Of a stretch of 64,000 nucleotides of DNA, positions 31,999 through 45,346 are shown one piece after another. The stretch comes from Calendula officinalis (lineage: Eukaryota > Streptophyta > Magnoliopsida > Asterales > Asteraceae). Under the pieces are notes generated by a model that saw nothing but the letters and a program-made list of their open reading frames with translations, was not told where the DNA came from and did not search any database. The translations under genes and the position numbers were made by a program. The DNA lies in the NCBI GenBank assembly GCA_963853835.1, contig OY970824.1:71248372-71312371 (forward strand), in the 5' to 3' direction. The stretch's first letter is position 1. Every line of letters starts with the position of its first letter.

Positions 31999-34900
31999 TT
32001 ATTTGAACAATCTCGGGACCCGCAAACTGTTTTTCTCCCGCTTCAAGCCAACATGTGGGAGTCTACACCGCCTACCATACAACATTTCATATGGAGGCAT
32101 TTTAATACTCGAATGATACGAGTTGTTATAAGCAAATTCGATCAAAGGCAAATGGAAATCCCACGACCCACCATATTCCATCACACAAGCCCGTAACATA
32201 TCTTCCAAAGTCTGAATAGTTCTTTCCGTCTGCCCGTCTGTTTGTGGGTGATATGCTGTGCTCAAATTCACCCGAGAACCTAATTCTCTTTGCAAACTCT
32301 TCCAAAAATTGGAAACGAATCGAGGATCCCGATCAGACACAATAGATAACGGAATACCATGTCGGGAAACAATCTCATCAATATACAACTTAGCCAATTT
32401 GTCGAGTGATGCAGTTTCGTTTGTGGCCAAAAAGTGAGCACTTTTGGTCAACCGATCGACAATTACCCAAATCATATCGTGATTCTTTTGAGTACGAGGT
32501 AATTTCGTGACGAAATCCATTGTAATATTATCCCACTTCCACTCGGGAATATCTAACTGTTTTAACGACCCGTACGGTTTTTGATGTTCGGCCTTGACTT
32601 GTGCACAAACATGACATTTTTCAACAAATTGGGCAATATCTAACTTCATAGAGGGCCACCAATACAAAACTTTCAAATCATTGTACATCTTTGTACAACC
32701 CGGATGGATAGATAAACGTGATTTGTGTGATTCTACTAGTATTAATTCCCGTAATCCCCCAAGTAACGGTACCCATATTCGTGACCGAAATGTTTTCAAC
32801 CTTCGTGTATCCTCAACCAACTCATCTTTTCGCTTACACATAACTTCCGATTTCAAGTTTTCGTCTTTCAACGCTTCTATTTGACATATTCTCAATCTAT
32901 CAACGAGATCTGACACAATTTCCATACGCATGAATTGGATCACTTCCGATGATCCCTTACGGCTTAAGGCATCGGCAACTACATTAGCTTTCCCCGGGTG
33001 GTACCGAATTTCACAATCATAGTCTTTAATGAGCTCTAACCACCTTCGTTGTCTTACATTCAAATCTTTTTGTGTGAAAACATATTGAAGACTTTTATGA
33101 TCGGTACATATAACACATTTGGTTCCATAAAGATAATGCCTCCACAACTTTAACGCGAAAATCACCGCCGCGAGCTCTAAATCATGGGTCGGGTAATTCT
33201 TTTCATGGGATTTCAATTGACGAGAGGCATAAGCAATCACCCGGTCTCTTTGCATTAGTACACATCCCAAACCCGAATAAGATGCATCACAATAAACTAT
33301 AAAATCATCTGAGCCCTCGGGTAAGGCAAGTATTGGAGCTTGACACAATAATTGTTTTAACAATTGAAACGCCTTTTCTTGTTCATCACCCCACCGATAT
33401 AGAACATCTTTTCGTGTCAACTTTGTCAACAGACTAGCAATCTTTGAGAAATTCTTGATGAACCTTCTATAATAACCGGCCAAACCTAGAAAACTTTTAA
33501 TTTCGGATGGAGTCTTCGGGGCACTCCAATTCATCACCGCGGTTATCTTAGACGGGTCCACTTTCACCCCTTCTTTACAAATTACATGCCCCAAAAACTG
33601 CACCTCACGGAGCCAAAACTCACACTTCGAGAACTTAGCATAGAGTTGTTCCCGTTTCAAAGTGTCTAAAACTTGTCTTAAGTGATTCTCATGATCCAAA
33701 TCGGTTTTGGAATATATTAGTATATCATCAATAAAAACAATTACAAATTTATCGAGAAACGGTCGACATACCCGGTTCATAAGATCCATGAATATAGCGG
33801 GAGCATTCGTCAAACCAAACGGCATGACTAGAAATTCGTAGTGACCGTATCTCGTTCGAAACGCGGTTTTTGGGATATCGTTCTCATGAACCCGGGCTTG
33901 ATGATAACCCGACCTTAAATCAATCTTTGAAAAGTACGAGGCCCCTTGTAACTGATCAAACAAGTCATCAATACGTGGTAACGGATACTTATTCTTAACC
34001 GTTCTCTTATTCAACTCACGGTAATCAATACACATTCTCATAGTGCCGTCTTTCTTTTTAACAAACAAAACTGGTGCACCCCAAGGCGAAGAACTCGGTC
34101 TGATAAAACCCTTATCCAATAATTCTTGTATCTGTGTCATCATTTCCCGAATTTCTGACGGTGCTAATCTGTACGGAGCCCTGGCTACGGGACTGGCTCC
34201 CGGAACCAAATCGATTTTAAACTCTACCTCCCGAATAGGAGGTAACCCAGGCAACTCATCGGGAAAGACCTCCGGGTATTTCGATACCACCCGGATGTCT
34301 CTAACAACCTGCTTTTCTTTTCTGACATCAATGGCATAAGCAAGAAACGATTCACATCCTTTGACTAGAGATTTTCTAGCTTTCATGAACGAAATAATAG
34401 GGAGAGATGTACTAACCCGATCCCCACGGGCCACTACGTGTGTCCCGTCAGGCAATGGAAATGAAATCAATTTCTTGTCACAATTTATTAATGCTTTATT
34501 TAAACTAAGCCAATCCATTCCAAGGACCACATCAAAACCAGATATTGGCATTAAGAGTAAAAACATATTAAAACATGCTCCTTCTATATCAATATTCGCC
34601 CCAGTCACAGATGTTGTGACTGTCACCACATAACCATCAGCTACTTCCACTTCCAATGGAGTAGTTACCACAGATGTAGGCAATTTTAACTTAGCATGAA
34701 AATCCACAGAAATAAATGAGCGATTAGCTCCAGAATCAAACAATACACGAGCATCAATGTTATTTATCGGGAACATACCAGTAATGACATCGTCAGTAGT
34801 GGTAGCCTCTTCGACCGTCATTTTGAAGGCTCGACCCTCTGATGTAGGATGGTTCTTCCTCTTTTGAGGAGATGATGCCACCGATCCCCCAACCGACCCA

Positions 34901-36168
34901 GAACCCGAACTCGATCTCCTCTCCGAAGGACAATCACCGGCTCTGTGACCTTCTTTATGACAATTCCAACAAACGCTTCTTGGGAATTTACAAACATTCA
35001 TCTCGTGCCCATACTGACCGCACCTGACACACCGCATCGTTTGGGCCGTACAAGCCCCGTTATGAGAAGATCTACATCTAACACACCACTGTACCTTTTG
35101 ACCCGGATTTTCACCCGACTGATTACGATTCGAACTTGTAAACCTTTGATTTCCCTTCCCCTTCTTGCTTTGTTGAGAACCCGATTGTGTGGACTTGAAC
35201 TTTTGATACTCCGGTCTATCTTTGGTCACCCAATCACGAGAATTTAAATCACCTTCAACAGTTTTGGCCAAATCAAAAGCCTGTGATAGTGTGGTAGCAA
35301 GCCTTGCAGTAGTTCGGTACTCGGGTCGCAAAGCACCAATAAAATGCTTTATTTTCGATGGCTCATCGGGAACCCATTGTTGCACAAACCTCAGCTTTTC
35401 ATTAAATTGCTCGATCAAATCATCAATTGTCATCCTTTCAGTCATCCGCAAATTTAAGAATTCCGATCGAATTCTATCCATCTCAAACGAATTGCAATAA
35501 CGCTTGCACACTTGTTCTTTAAATTGATCCCATGTTATACTGTTTTTGACTTCCTTGGGTAAGTGTTCAATCAAAGTGTCCCACCAATTCATAGCACCAC
35601 CTATCAACTTCCGTGTGGCATACATCACCCGGTGTTGGTCATCACACCCGCAAGCATCTAAGGTTCTCTCCATTTCTCTTAACCAGTTCATAGTGACATT
35701 GGGATCTCTACTCCCACTGAATTCGGGAGGTTTACAGTCTAGAAATTGTTTAAAGGTGCAATTCGGTTTCATACCGAATGGGTAAGGTTGATTGGTAAAT
35801 TGATATTGAGGTAAACCCTGGCTTGGGTTAACATAATAGTATTGTGGTTGTGACATTATGGGATGAGGTTCGGGTGTGGTTGACATTAGGGGAACCGTCA
35901 TGGTAAAGGCGGGAGTTGTGGGAATTTGCATGGTAGGAACGGACATTGATGGAGTAAACACGGGAGGGAAGTTTGGTGGTTGGTTATTTTGGTTCTGGCT
36001 CATGCTATCAACCAGATTTTGAAGATGTTCCAATCGACTTTCCATTCTTATAATATAATCTTCTCTATCTTCATCCGTATCCCGGGAAGTACCAATGATT
36101 CCTTGTTCGGGGTTCGGCATGGTAATCGGCGGATTGGGATCGCTATCTGTCATATCTGTAACAAACAC
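31999..36168 (-). pseudogene. Gypsy-1 gag-pol polyprotein, one frameshift
   Basis: 1,389 codons in one frame. A short coiled coil lies near residue 40, and a retrotransposon gag domain at about 145-300. Two zinc knuckles follow, CVRCGQYGHEMNVC (about 376) and CWNCHKEGHRAGDC (about 400). The protease has LFDSGANRSF (about 476). The RT has FIDDILIYS (about 813) and the RNase H YCDASYSG (about 958). The integrase zinc-binding segment lies at about 1154-1190, and the catalytic region has MDFVTKLP, VSDRDPRF and GQTERTIQ. Shortly after YGRRCR a one-base deletion shifts the frame and the ORF ends in unrelated residues. The start MFVTDMTDSD has a second ATG six codons on, MTDSDPN, which is a more likely start. 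Confidence 0.92.
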
Positions 36169-36336
36169 AACATCTCACGAACTATTAGTTTAAATCGTTA
36201 GTACCTATCTACTAACTACTACAACACACAATTCATATTCACTCGACTAATCCACTCCCAATATTATGGAAGTTTGACCAACTCGAGCCAAGATTTGGGA
36301 ATGGTACACCTAAATGTGCAACCATCGCCAAACCTA

Positions 36337-36349
36337 GGCTCTGATACCA
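36337..36349 (-). other. Gypsy-1 primer-binding site (tRNA-iMet)
   Basis: TGGTATCAGAGCC on the minus strand, three bases inside the 5' LTR. Confidence 0.93.
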
Positions 36350-36352
36350 AAT

Positions 36353-38690
36353 TGTAACACCACAATCCTAGAGCCATTTTTTTTTTTAAAAAAAAATAAG
36401 CATACGGAAGCGAATTAAGAAATACCATAACTCCTACTTATTACACAACATAAAAACCATTTACATATTAATCGAATATATAAAACATTTACGGTGTTAC
36501 TGAAAATCAGGCTCGACTTGGTTTACAAAATCAGAGTACGGTCAGACTTCCAAAACCCGACTCTAATCAAGCTTAAACCACAACCTGAAAAGAGTCAACA
36601 AATGAGGGATTAGCACAAAGCTAAGTGAATAGAAATAAACATCAATTTGCATAACCACAACAAATTAGAAAATCAAGAGAAATCAATAGGGAAAACCCGT
36701 CCAAACTTCCACAAGCAATTGGACGTTATAAGAGGATCGGCGGTCGGGCGAGGACCTTCAACTGTTGTTGGCCAACAACAGTCAACCGATGGCTTCTTTA
36801 CTAGAGGCACGGTGATCCCTCCTTACATAACGAATACGAAGGAGTCCGATCGCCCCCACCAAGAGTAACGAAGCGTAGCCGAAAACCACCATAGCTAACC
36901 TCTAAAAACATGTGCACATACTACCATTAACCACTAGACCAAGAATAAACTTGTAAAAAGAATTGCAGCCAAGAAATTTGTTCCTGGCGAAGTTCGCGTC
37001 GTGAACTCAGAGTTCGCGTCGCGAACTAAGAGTTCACGAATCGGGAACTACATCACGACCAAACCCCAATTTCTCTGACCCGAGTTCGCGATCGCGACCA
37101 CAAGTTCGCGACGCGAACTCCCTCAGATACCAAATTCCTGCACTTTTTCTCAACACTCTACCATTCCCTAATTTTGTACATCACACAAGAAAGAAGGTTA
37201 AGTCCACTCACCTTAGCTACCTTTTTCGTGCCGAGCTCAATGATCTTATATCACTGAGGCTCCTTCCCTTTTCCTGTACAAAATGAATACCGAATTAGTT
37301 ACCCGAAATCACCAAATGTTTAATAAATAATACAAGCTTAAGGCCACATCTTGCAACCACAACTTACAACCAATTACTTGTATTTTTACACATAACAACT
37401 ACTAGGGTCTAAACTTCATCAAGTCAATTCATTATGCCAATTGGCAAAATTGCACCTTAGGCCCAAACGGGTCAAAACAAGAATAAGGAATTGGAAATCT
37501 CTACAACACTTTCCAATGGGATATCCTACTTGGTCAACATCAAAATTCCATACTAACAAGTTACTTGCATCCAAATGTAAGTTTCACCAACTTTGACCTT
37601 ATTTAGGTCAAATTGCACTAATTGCCAAACAAACGGGTCAAGACCCGAAACCAACACAATCAAGCTTACAATTCATTCAACTAACACATTTCTAACATGA
37701 AATTGACAATTAGAGATTACAAGCCATACAAGACTAAAAGTCAACTCCCAGGTTTGACCAAAGTCAACAATCTACAAATTTAGCTAGTTATAACTAAATT
37801 TCCATCTAGACAAACACTACCATTTCTTAGGCATTATCTCAATAGTTAACTAGTGATCTTCTTACCTTACAATTACCATTCTAACATGCATAATTTTAAC
37901 ATAATAACACCATAAGGACAACAAGATTCACATTTCACCAATTTAGGGAAGATCTTCATCTTCTTCCCCAAGACCACCATTGATGGAGCTTCATGAAAGC
38001 TTCATCAAATGAGCTAACACTAACAACAAATCATACAATACTTGCAAGAACTCAAATAAACACCAAATCAAGCATCAATTTCGGATTACAAGTAAGATTC
38101 AACAAGAACTTCATGAAAACCCACTAGCTCAAGAACCCTAGTTCATCCCTACATCAAGAACATGAAACCATAGCCAAAGAAGGAAGGAAACTTACTTAAT
38201 CTTGCTTCTAATCACGAAATCACAGCAGGAATCAAAGGGTTTAAGCACCAATTCTTCAATTTTGCAAGAAAACTCCAAGAGTGAGTGTGGTGTGTGTGTG
38301 TGTGTCGTGACTGAGAGAGACAAGAGGAAAAGAGGAGTAATTTGACATCTGTTCTAACACATAACACGTACACCCCTCACTCAAACACAGGTATTTTCAT
38401 TTAAACACAGTATAGGATATTAGGTTCACAGATAATTAATTTAGACCTAACTAACTCCAATTTTAACAACGAAGATATTTTTAGAACCCCGGTTCAGAAA
38501 TGAACCCAAATATGTAAAAATCATATTAACATTTAAATATCTCAGTTTTACTAATTTTTAACCCCATAGTTAAAAATACAATTAATTCAAATAAATCAAA
38601 TAAAATCATATAAAATAATCAATAATAAACAATAAGGTATTACTTACCAAAAGTAATAAAATATTAAGGGTCGGGTCTCGGGATGTTACA
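36353..38690 (-). repeat. Gypsy-1 5' LTR (right)
   Basis: A 2,338-bp intact LTR bounded by TGTAACACC and GGGATGTTACA, matching the left LTR end to end apart from the TRIM array. It includes the palindrome cluster at about 36992-37119. Confidence 0.93.
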
Positions 38691-38695
38691 GCGCA

Positions 38696-39755
38696 GACTA
38701 AAAAATGAAGAGTATTCATGGTTCTAATTTTTGTTTTTTAACACTGCAGTAATTAAAACAGATTTAAATTTCTCTCTTTTATTATTATATAAAGATAAAG
38801 ATAATAACACTCGAAATTTCGAATGTTACACCTAGACCTGTGGCAACATCGAGAAAATTATTATCATAAAAAACATTATGTTAATATGAACCTCGTTTGA
38901 AACCTTGTTATCTTTGATGAAACTTTCATGATTAATCTTGGACCTAAGCAATTTCCGATTTCCATTTATCCATGAAATACCATCCTTAGATGTTCTTTTA
39001 AACACCAACTCCCTGGTAAAGATTTAGTTGGTATCGATCGTCCCTGTTTTAACTTTGCTCCTTTTTTTGCTCAATTTGTGAGACTGATTAATACGTAACT
39101 CCTTTGTGTCAATAATGTCATAAGATCCAGACCGGCTTCAAAACAATCGTATTGAAACATACCAGATCGAATAGGACTAGAAACAGCTGGATTGAGATCA
39201 GTTTGAGTAATCTGGTTTGAAAACTGGAACCGGTTTCTAAGTTTTCGATCGGAATCTAGTTACAATCTGATCTGATTATGATCCAAACTGGTTTTGACCA
39301 CCATTGACCGAATACGTTCTGGTTTTGAAACCGGTTCGTTTTTTTAATCCGGTTTTTGCTTGTATACTAGAAGTCTAGAACCATAAGAGCAATGGTGGGC
39401 TTTCATTGGTCTTACGCTTGCAAGAATGAGTTTTCTTTTTACCATTGTGGGTTTGTACCATTTGGGCCAGTTTCAAAGAGATGGGGAATGTCTCCAATCT
39501 TAGTTTCATTAGGCCCACCGAGAACATGTTTGTGTGTTTCATATAATGTATCATAAACCCTACTAGCCTCTCATGATTGTCACCTAACGTTGGACTTCCT
39601 GCCACCAAGCATTGTCAGTGATGTGTATTCAATCTGAGATGGAGAGCCATCAAAACTGGCAAACGGGTTGTGGCCCAAAAACATGGTCCATGATAGGACC
39701 ACTCTTTCTTGAATTTTAGAAAACGCCATATTTTAGCCATTACACTAGTCACCAA
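38696..39755. other. Intergenic DNA, nothing firmly recognised
   Basis: No supported gene. Around 39130-39370 the sequence is rich in AACCGG/CCGGTT-type words and may be a decayed element of the same kind as the MITE that follows. Minus-strand open frames at 39375-39608 and 39615-39851 have no recognisable motif. Confidence 0.4.
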
Positions 39756-39763
39756 GTTGCCAC

Positions 39764-40487
39764 TAGGGGTGAGCATAACAGGATACCCGCCGGTTCCGAC
39801 TGGAACCGAAGCCAGAACTAGAACCGCAGGTTCCTGAAATATAGGAACCAAAACCGGAACCTGGAAGACAAGTTCCTAAATTTTCGGAACCGGAACCGCC
39901 GGTTCCAGGGCAGGTTCCGGTTATCCTGTATCTAAATTCAAAAAATTTAACATTAATTACTGAATAAACAAGACAATAAATCACACAAACTAACGATTAC
40001 AAATAGCGTTTAACAATTTTAAATATAGTTCAACGATTACCGATATTGTTTAAAATAGAAATAAGTGAATAAGAATGACAAAAACATAGTAAATGTGTGA
40101 TTCATGTGAAAGTCAGTCACAAAGATACGAGCTCACGACGACGACGAGTGAATGTCTCAATCTCACTCAATTATAACAAGTAAGGTCAATTTTATATTTT
40201 TATTTGGATTAGAATTTTATATTTAGATAAATCATAAATCTATTTAATTTAATCATGTATAATATATCATATATCATATATATATATTAATAAAAATATA
40301 CTGTGTAAATGCCGGTTCCAGGTTATCCACCGGTTCCAAGTTCTTTAATTTTGAGAAGCGGAACCTCTTAGGGCGGTTCCATGATTTTAGGAATCGGAAC
40401 CTCCTAGCAGGTTCCTGGTCCGGAACCTCTGGTTCCGAGATGGTTCCGGTTCCAATTCCGGTTACCTTCTTTTTCTGCTCACCCCTA
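39764..40487. mobile_element. hAT-like MITE filled with a GGTTCC word
   Basis: Terminal inverted repeat TAGGGGTGAGCA (left) and TGCTCACCCCTA (right), with a perfect 8-bp duplication GTTGCCAC (39756-39763 and 40488-40495), the hAT signature. Both ends are dense with GGTTCC/GGAACC words, and the middle is AT-rich. No transposase. Confidence 0.88.
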
Positions 40488-40544
40488 GTTGCCACTTGTG
40501 ACCAACCCCAATTTCAAACAGAATCTAACATGATTTCCTTTTTG

Positions 40545-40771
40545 CAGGGGCGTCTCCGAGATTTGAAGTGCCCTGTGTGAAAACACGAAAATGGGCCCCC
40601 TGAATACAAGATTTTTATAAAAATTTGGACTTTCTAATTTTTTTTCTATTAAATTATTAAGTTGGCTTAAATTTTAATATTATATATATAAGACATATAT
40701 AAAAATTAGGCCCCTATAAAATAGGGGCCCTGTGCGGCTGCACCTTCTGCACCTCCTCAAAGACATCCCTG
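40545..40771. mobile_element. Short hAT MITE (CAGGG type)
   Basis: 227 bp, starting CAGGGGCGTCT and ending AGACATCCCTG, with a perfect 8-bp duplication CCTTTTTG (40537-40544 and 40772-40779). Non-coding. Confidence 0.85.
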
Positions 40772-40779
40772 CCTTTTTG

Positions 40780-41996
40780 TAGTATATACACCAAGATCGT
40801 AAATGTAGAATCAAAATCCCTTATTAATGCAAGTTGATATGAATGACCCATTTAACTTTTTACATTATACCACTTTTCTATAATTGATCAAGGAGATTTT
40901 TAAAATTAGTACGATAATAAAATAGACATTTAACAAATTTGAGTGCATATTAACAAAATCCTATAAAAATACGGAACACACTAATTTTTGTAATTTGAAT
41001 AAAATTAAGCGTAAAACATGTAAAAGTTAGGGTGTTTGGAATTGCTTATAGAGAATAAGTTATTTAGTTTTGAAAATGAATAATTACATGATCATTAGTT
41101 GTAAAATGTGTTTATAAAAAAATAGTGTTTGGATTAGATTATGCGAATTGAAATGACAATAGTCAGATAATTAGTTTATTTAGTGTTTGGCATACTTGAT
41201 TATTTATTTAGTTAATAGATAAAATATAAATAATTAGTTTTAAAAACGCAATAAACACCTCCTCACCTGCTTTTCAAAACTTCACTTTGGATCCTCAAAA
41301 CACAAATAATTGATTTTTTAGAATTTTTTTTCAAACAATTCATTTTAATTTATTTACGTTTTCAAAACGTAATAAGCAGATAATTTACTTTAAATCGCTA
41401 TCCAAAACACCCCTATAGTTTTTTTAAAAATGTTAAAGTAGTGATTTTTGGACTGAAAATATCTTGTACAATTCTTTTGACAATTTGGTAACTCCCATTA
41501 TTGATTTTGGACAGTAAAAATCTATGATACAAGAATATGTCAATCACTTTAAAAAGGTAAAAAAGAAAATAAAATTGGAATCCAACAAACACCTGTGTTG
41601 GTGTACTTGTAATAATTGTACGTACACTCTAAGATGAACAGTAATAAGGTACATTGCTACATCTGGTTCAGTTTGAGGATGTTACTGATGTTACCTTTTA
41701 GTTACTCATTTCGTTCCATCTCAAATATCGTTTTTTCACTTTTCACTCCGTTTGAATTACTTTTGCTCCAAAATGTGCACTCAATGTGTAAATAGAGTTG
41801 ATATATTTTCTTTCAATTCTGACATATTTATTAATGAAGTAATGGATAGATGAAGAAGTTAAAAGAATTACAGGTGTGGTGGGATAAAGTAATTAGAACA
41901 TTAATCTTGCGCATTTTGTTGAGTACAAATTACAATAGAAAAGAGTTAAAAGACAAATACTGATTAATAAATAATTGAATATTAAGAATATATATA
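40780..41996. other. AT-rich intergenic DNA
   Basis: No gene or complete element seen. Confidence 0.5.
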
Positions 41997-42308
41997 CTAC
42001 CTCCGTATCAAAATAAATGATACATTTGAAGTTTCACAGTTTTTTAGGCAAAAGGTTAAAATGTGTGTTAAAATAGATTAAAGTTGATGGTTAGTGTAGA
42101 ATGGGTCCCACTTCTTTTGAATAAAGTAATATTAATGATGTTTAAAAGTAAAAGTAAGGGTAAGAAGGTAATTTCACTTTATTAAAGTAGATAGTTAGTG
42201 GAAAAGGGGTCCCACTTTTTACAAGATAAGGTAAGATGTGGAAGTGTATCACTTATTTTGTTCCACCCTAAATGGAAAGGTGTATCACTTATTTTGATAC
42301 GGGGGTAG
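41997..42308. mobile_element. Stowaway (Tc1/Mariner) MITE
   Basis: 312 bp with inverted ends CTACCTCCGTATCAAAATAA and the matching TTATTTTGATACGGGGGTAG, flanked by TA (41995-41996 and 42309-42310). Non-coding. Confidence 0.88.
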
Positions 42309-42352
42309 TATTAAAAATGCACAAGTACAATATAATGTAATATGCAATCTCT

Positions 42353-42437
42353 TTTTTTCTTCTTTTTTTGGCAATTTAGTGAGTTAGTTGTTCGACATAT
42401 GCAGTGACATCTAAGCAGACAGTATGCATTCCTCGAA
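42353..42437 (-). repeat. Truncated second copy of the SINE at 2027-2267
   Basis: The 68 bp at 42370-42437 closely match 2056-2122 (shared block CGACATATGCAGTGACATC, then TGCATTCCTCGAA). They are again followed on the minus strand by an A-rich tail (42353-42369), so this is the 3' part of the same retroposon. Confidence 0.65.
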
Positions 42438-42454
42438 TATTTTTTTTTTTTGAA

Positions 42455-42653
42455 GAGTAAATTACACAGAAGGTCCCTGTGGTATACCACTAATTACAGC
42501 CTTAGTCCCTGAACTTCATTTATTACATGTGCCGTCCTTGCTGTATACACTTTGTTACATCCATGGTCCCTACTGCCCTTAATAAAGCGAAGATAAAAGA
42601 CTGGATGTAATAATAAATGATAAACTACAAGGACCATCCGTGAAATTTACTCT
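42455..42653. mobile_element. Small TIR element (MITE)
   Basis: About 199 bp with inverted ends of about 28 bp: GAGTAAATTACACAGAAGGT at the left, and AGTAAATTTCACGGATGGTC as the reverse complement of the right end. No clear target duplication, so the superfamily is not assigned. Confidence 0.6.
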
Positions 42654-43121
42654 ATTAATTAATTTTTTTTCTTTTTTCTTTCTTTTTTATCCATATTTTT
42701 CCACCACATTCAGAGTCACCACACACCTCTATCTCTTTGAATTCAAACCCAATCAATAACAATTATCGTCACCGTATTTGGTCCAACTACCAGTTCGGGT
42801 TTGGGTTCGGGTTCGGGAACACAAGAGCAAAAAGAAGATGACGAAAATGAAGAAGACGAGAACGAGAACGAAGAGTAGACTAGTTTTTTTTAATTATTGT
42901 GTTTTTTAATTAATGTCTTTTTTTATTAATGTAATGTTTTATTTTATTTGTGGAATGGTTTTATTTAAATTAAATTAATAGTATGTTTTACAAAAAACTA
43001 GTTGGTCATATTGACAACAATCTTATTCTACAAGGTGATGCAGTTTTAACCATTAACACTTCATCTTTAATTAGAATATTTATATTTATATTTATATTTA
43101 TACATACAATATATTATATTA
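42654..43121. other. AT-rich DNA with a short acidic open stretch
   Basis: At about 42777-42878 the + strand reads a Gly/Ser run followed by an acidic Glu/Asp/Asn tail and a TAG. It has no start or domain, so it is not called as a gene. Confidence 0.35.
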
Positions 43122-43425
43122 TATTCGTATCAAAATAAGTGATATATTTGAGATTTCATGATTTTTGAGATAAAATATTAAAATATAAGTTAAGATGGAT
43201 CATTAAAGTTGAGAATGGGTCCTACTTCATTTGAAAAAATGATATTTTTTATGTTTAAATTAAAATTAAGTCTAAAAAGGTATTTTCATTTTATTAAAAT
43301 AGATTGTTAGTTGAGAGTAGATCTCACTTTTTTATCAAATAAAGTAACATTTAAAATTAGATCACTTATTTTGATTCACCTTAAATAGAAAATATAACAT
43401 TTATTTTAATAAAGAAGTAGTATTA
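43122..43425. mobile_element. Decayed Stowaway MITE, relative of 41997-42308
   Basis: The same layout as the copy at 41997 (ATTCGTATCAAAATAAGTGAT at the left, TTTATTTTAATAAAGAAGTAG at the right, GGGTCCTACTT inside) with many substitutions. Confidence 0.65.
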
Positions 43426-44938
43426 AACATTTATAACACCAATAAAATTCAAAATTAAATTTTACGACAATTTAAAAGAAAAACCCAAACATAACACGTG
43501 TAAATCTTTTATATAACATATCACCCAACTTTTCCACCAACTTTTCTGGTTGCTTTTGTGTTTCACTTAGATAATAAGAAGAAGGAAAAAAACGTACGAA
43601 CACATTTAAAATGCTACATGTTTTGTTGGGTAAAAATGAAATTGTACATGTTGACATAATTTATCATGAATCATCTATAATCTATAATACTAATAAAACA
43701 AGCTTTAAGGTGCCACATGACACCTTCTTAGAGAGCCAAATTAACACGTATCAGCATTTGATTGGATATTGAAATTATTTTCCCGCCCATTTATTAATTA
43801 GGAGTTATAGAATAAAAATATAAAATTCCATAAATCCGGATTCACTTTCTAATTTCCTGCTCAAAATTTTAAAATACCGGAATTAATTCAATTATTTCCA
43901 AAATTATAGCAAATAATAACAGATTTAGGATCAGCTAAAAGCAGCAACAATTATTTTTTTAAAATATTAAAATTTAAAAAATTGATTCTATACCAAAAAT
44001 ATAGACAATTTTTCCTATTTTAAGAAACAAATTATGCTTAAATTAACTAATTGTATTAAAAAATCCGTGTGTATATATAGATAGTTATTAAGATTTTGTT
44101 TTCTATAAAATTAGTCTCATTCGAATATTCAAAGGTTATGGAGGTATTCTCTTCTTCTTATGATGCTGATAGAAATTTGATGAATTCTTTTTACAGATAT
44201 CAGAACTGAACTGTTATTGTTTGCAGAATCATGGTAAATTTTTTTAAATTTAGATAATTTCTACATTCTCTGTTTGTTTCACCTCATTCGAATACTCAAC
44301 TAACGCCACACATGTTTTGTCTTTGTGACACTAAAAAGTATTCATTGAATTATGCTAACCTTATCTTATTTTGTTAATTTTGTAGAAATTTCTTTTTAAA
44401 GTTGCTTGAATGGGATTCACATTTAAAGGATACATATTTGGGGTTGTCTTTAAAGACTCATTTTATTGCTTCTATATTCATACTTTTTAGTATGTGTGTC
44501 TTTTGATTTCACAAGATTTATAATGTCGAATTGTGTTTCAATATTATTATTATACGGAGTAATTATTATTGTTGTAACTTAATTTAAGTATATTTCAGAA
44601 GCAAAGAGAACAACCCTTCGTTTAAAATCAAGCAAAACCCAAACTTTGGAAATAAAACCTTACGAATAGACAAATCTTATAGTCCATCCGTATTTTATAA
44701 GGTTGATGCCTATTTAAGGCCTAAGAAAGACATTATCCAAATCAATCCATTCTTCTACAAATAAATTGCTACATATATATTTGATTATAGTCGTAGAGGG
44801 CGTATATGTCTTTGATGAAAAACCAGAATTCTAATGTTTGAATCAATGCATAGCTTCTTCTGTTACTCATATTTCATGGTTATAGGTTAATTGTAATCTT
44901 TTCACTTTATTTCAGGTTTGACTTATATTTTGTGGAAC

Positions 44939-45346
44939 CCTATTGGTGGTGAGTACACAATTTTTGCAGGGTTGAAGAATGTATATTGCGAGTTTTAAAT
45001 TATCAAATGAAGAAATTGCATTTGTTCGAGAAAATTTGTCTCCTACATGTGAGGTAATCATCAAATCTGAGTTAATCCTCATAACAAACACAAGAAAGTT
45101 AGAATCTTTAGCTTATTCGACCCGTTTATTTACAAATTGTCTATTTGTGTCATTTTAATTCTCAAATGGGTCAAAAAGTTATATATTTTCTAACAAATTT
45201 TCTAGTGTTGAGATTAGGAAGGATTATTTGAGTATATTTAAGGAATTGATTTTTCTGATGTTGAAGTATATGCAATTGCTGAGGATTCAGTTGTATTTCC
45301 AAAAGTACCCTTGATAAGGGTTGAAGGCCATGTAGTCTATGTAGAT
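44939..45346 (+). pseudogene. Captured nicotinate phosphoribosyltransferase (NAPRT) exon fragments
   Basis: Two coding-like pieces on the + strand. The first (44939-45053) reads PIGGEYTIFAGLKNV and, after a frame change, ASFKLSNEEIAFVRENLSPT before a donor (GAG|GTAATC). The second (about 45213-45346) reads GIDFSDVEVYAIAEDSVVFP and then KVPLIRVEG before a donor-like GTGAGT. From memory, eukaryotic NAPRT proteins carry PFGGEYTIFAGL, then NEEI, then SDVEVYAIPEGSVVFP and KVPLIRVEGP in this order. Several frame changes are present, so no protein is made. NAPRT starts NAD synthesis from nicotinate; this copy is a passenger of the Helitron. Confidence 0.7.

Larger units (their letters stand above)
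25097..38690 (-). mobile_element. Tekay-like Ty3/Gypsy chromovirus, interrupted by a TRIM array
   Basis: A minus-strand element with LTRs of about 2,338 bp, a perfect 5-bp duplication GCGCA (25092-25096 and 38691-38695), a tRNA-iMet primer site and one gag-pol unit with a C-terminal chromodomain-like segment. The LTRs differ by roughly 25 substitutions by my reading (about 1 percent). The left LTR is split by a 3,995-bp TRIM array plus its target duplication; without it the element is about 9.6 kb. Apart from one frameshift near 32061 the coding region is open. Confidence 0.93.

Noticed and set aside
42777..42878. Acidic Glu/Asp-rich open stretch ending in TAG
   Set aside because: No start codon, splice site or domain; low-complexity codons make it weak evidence.
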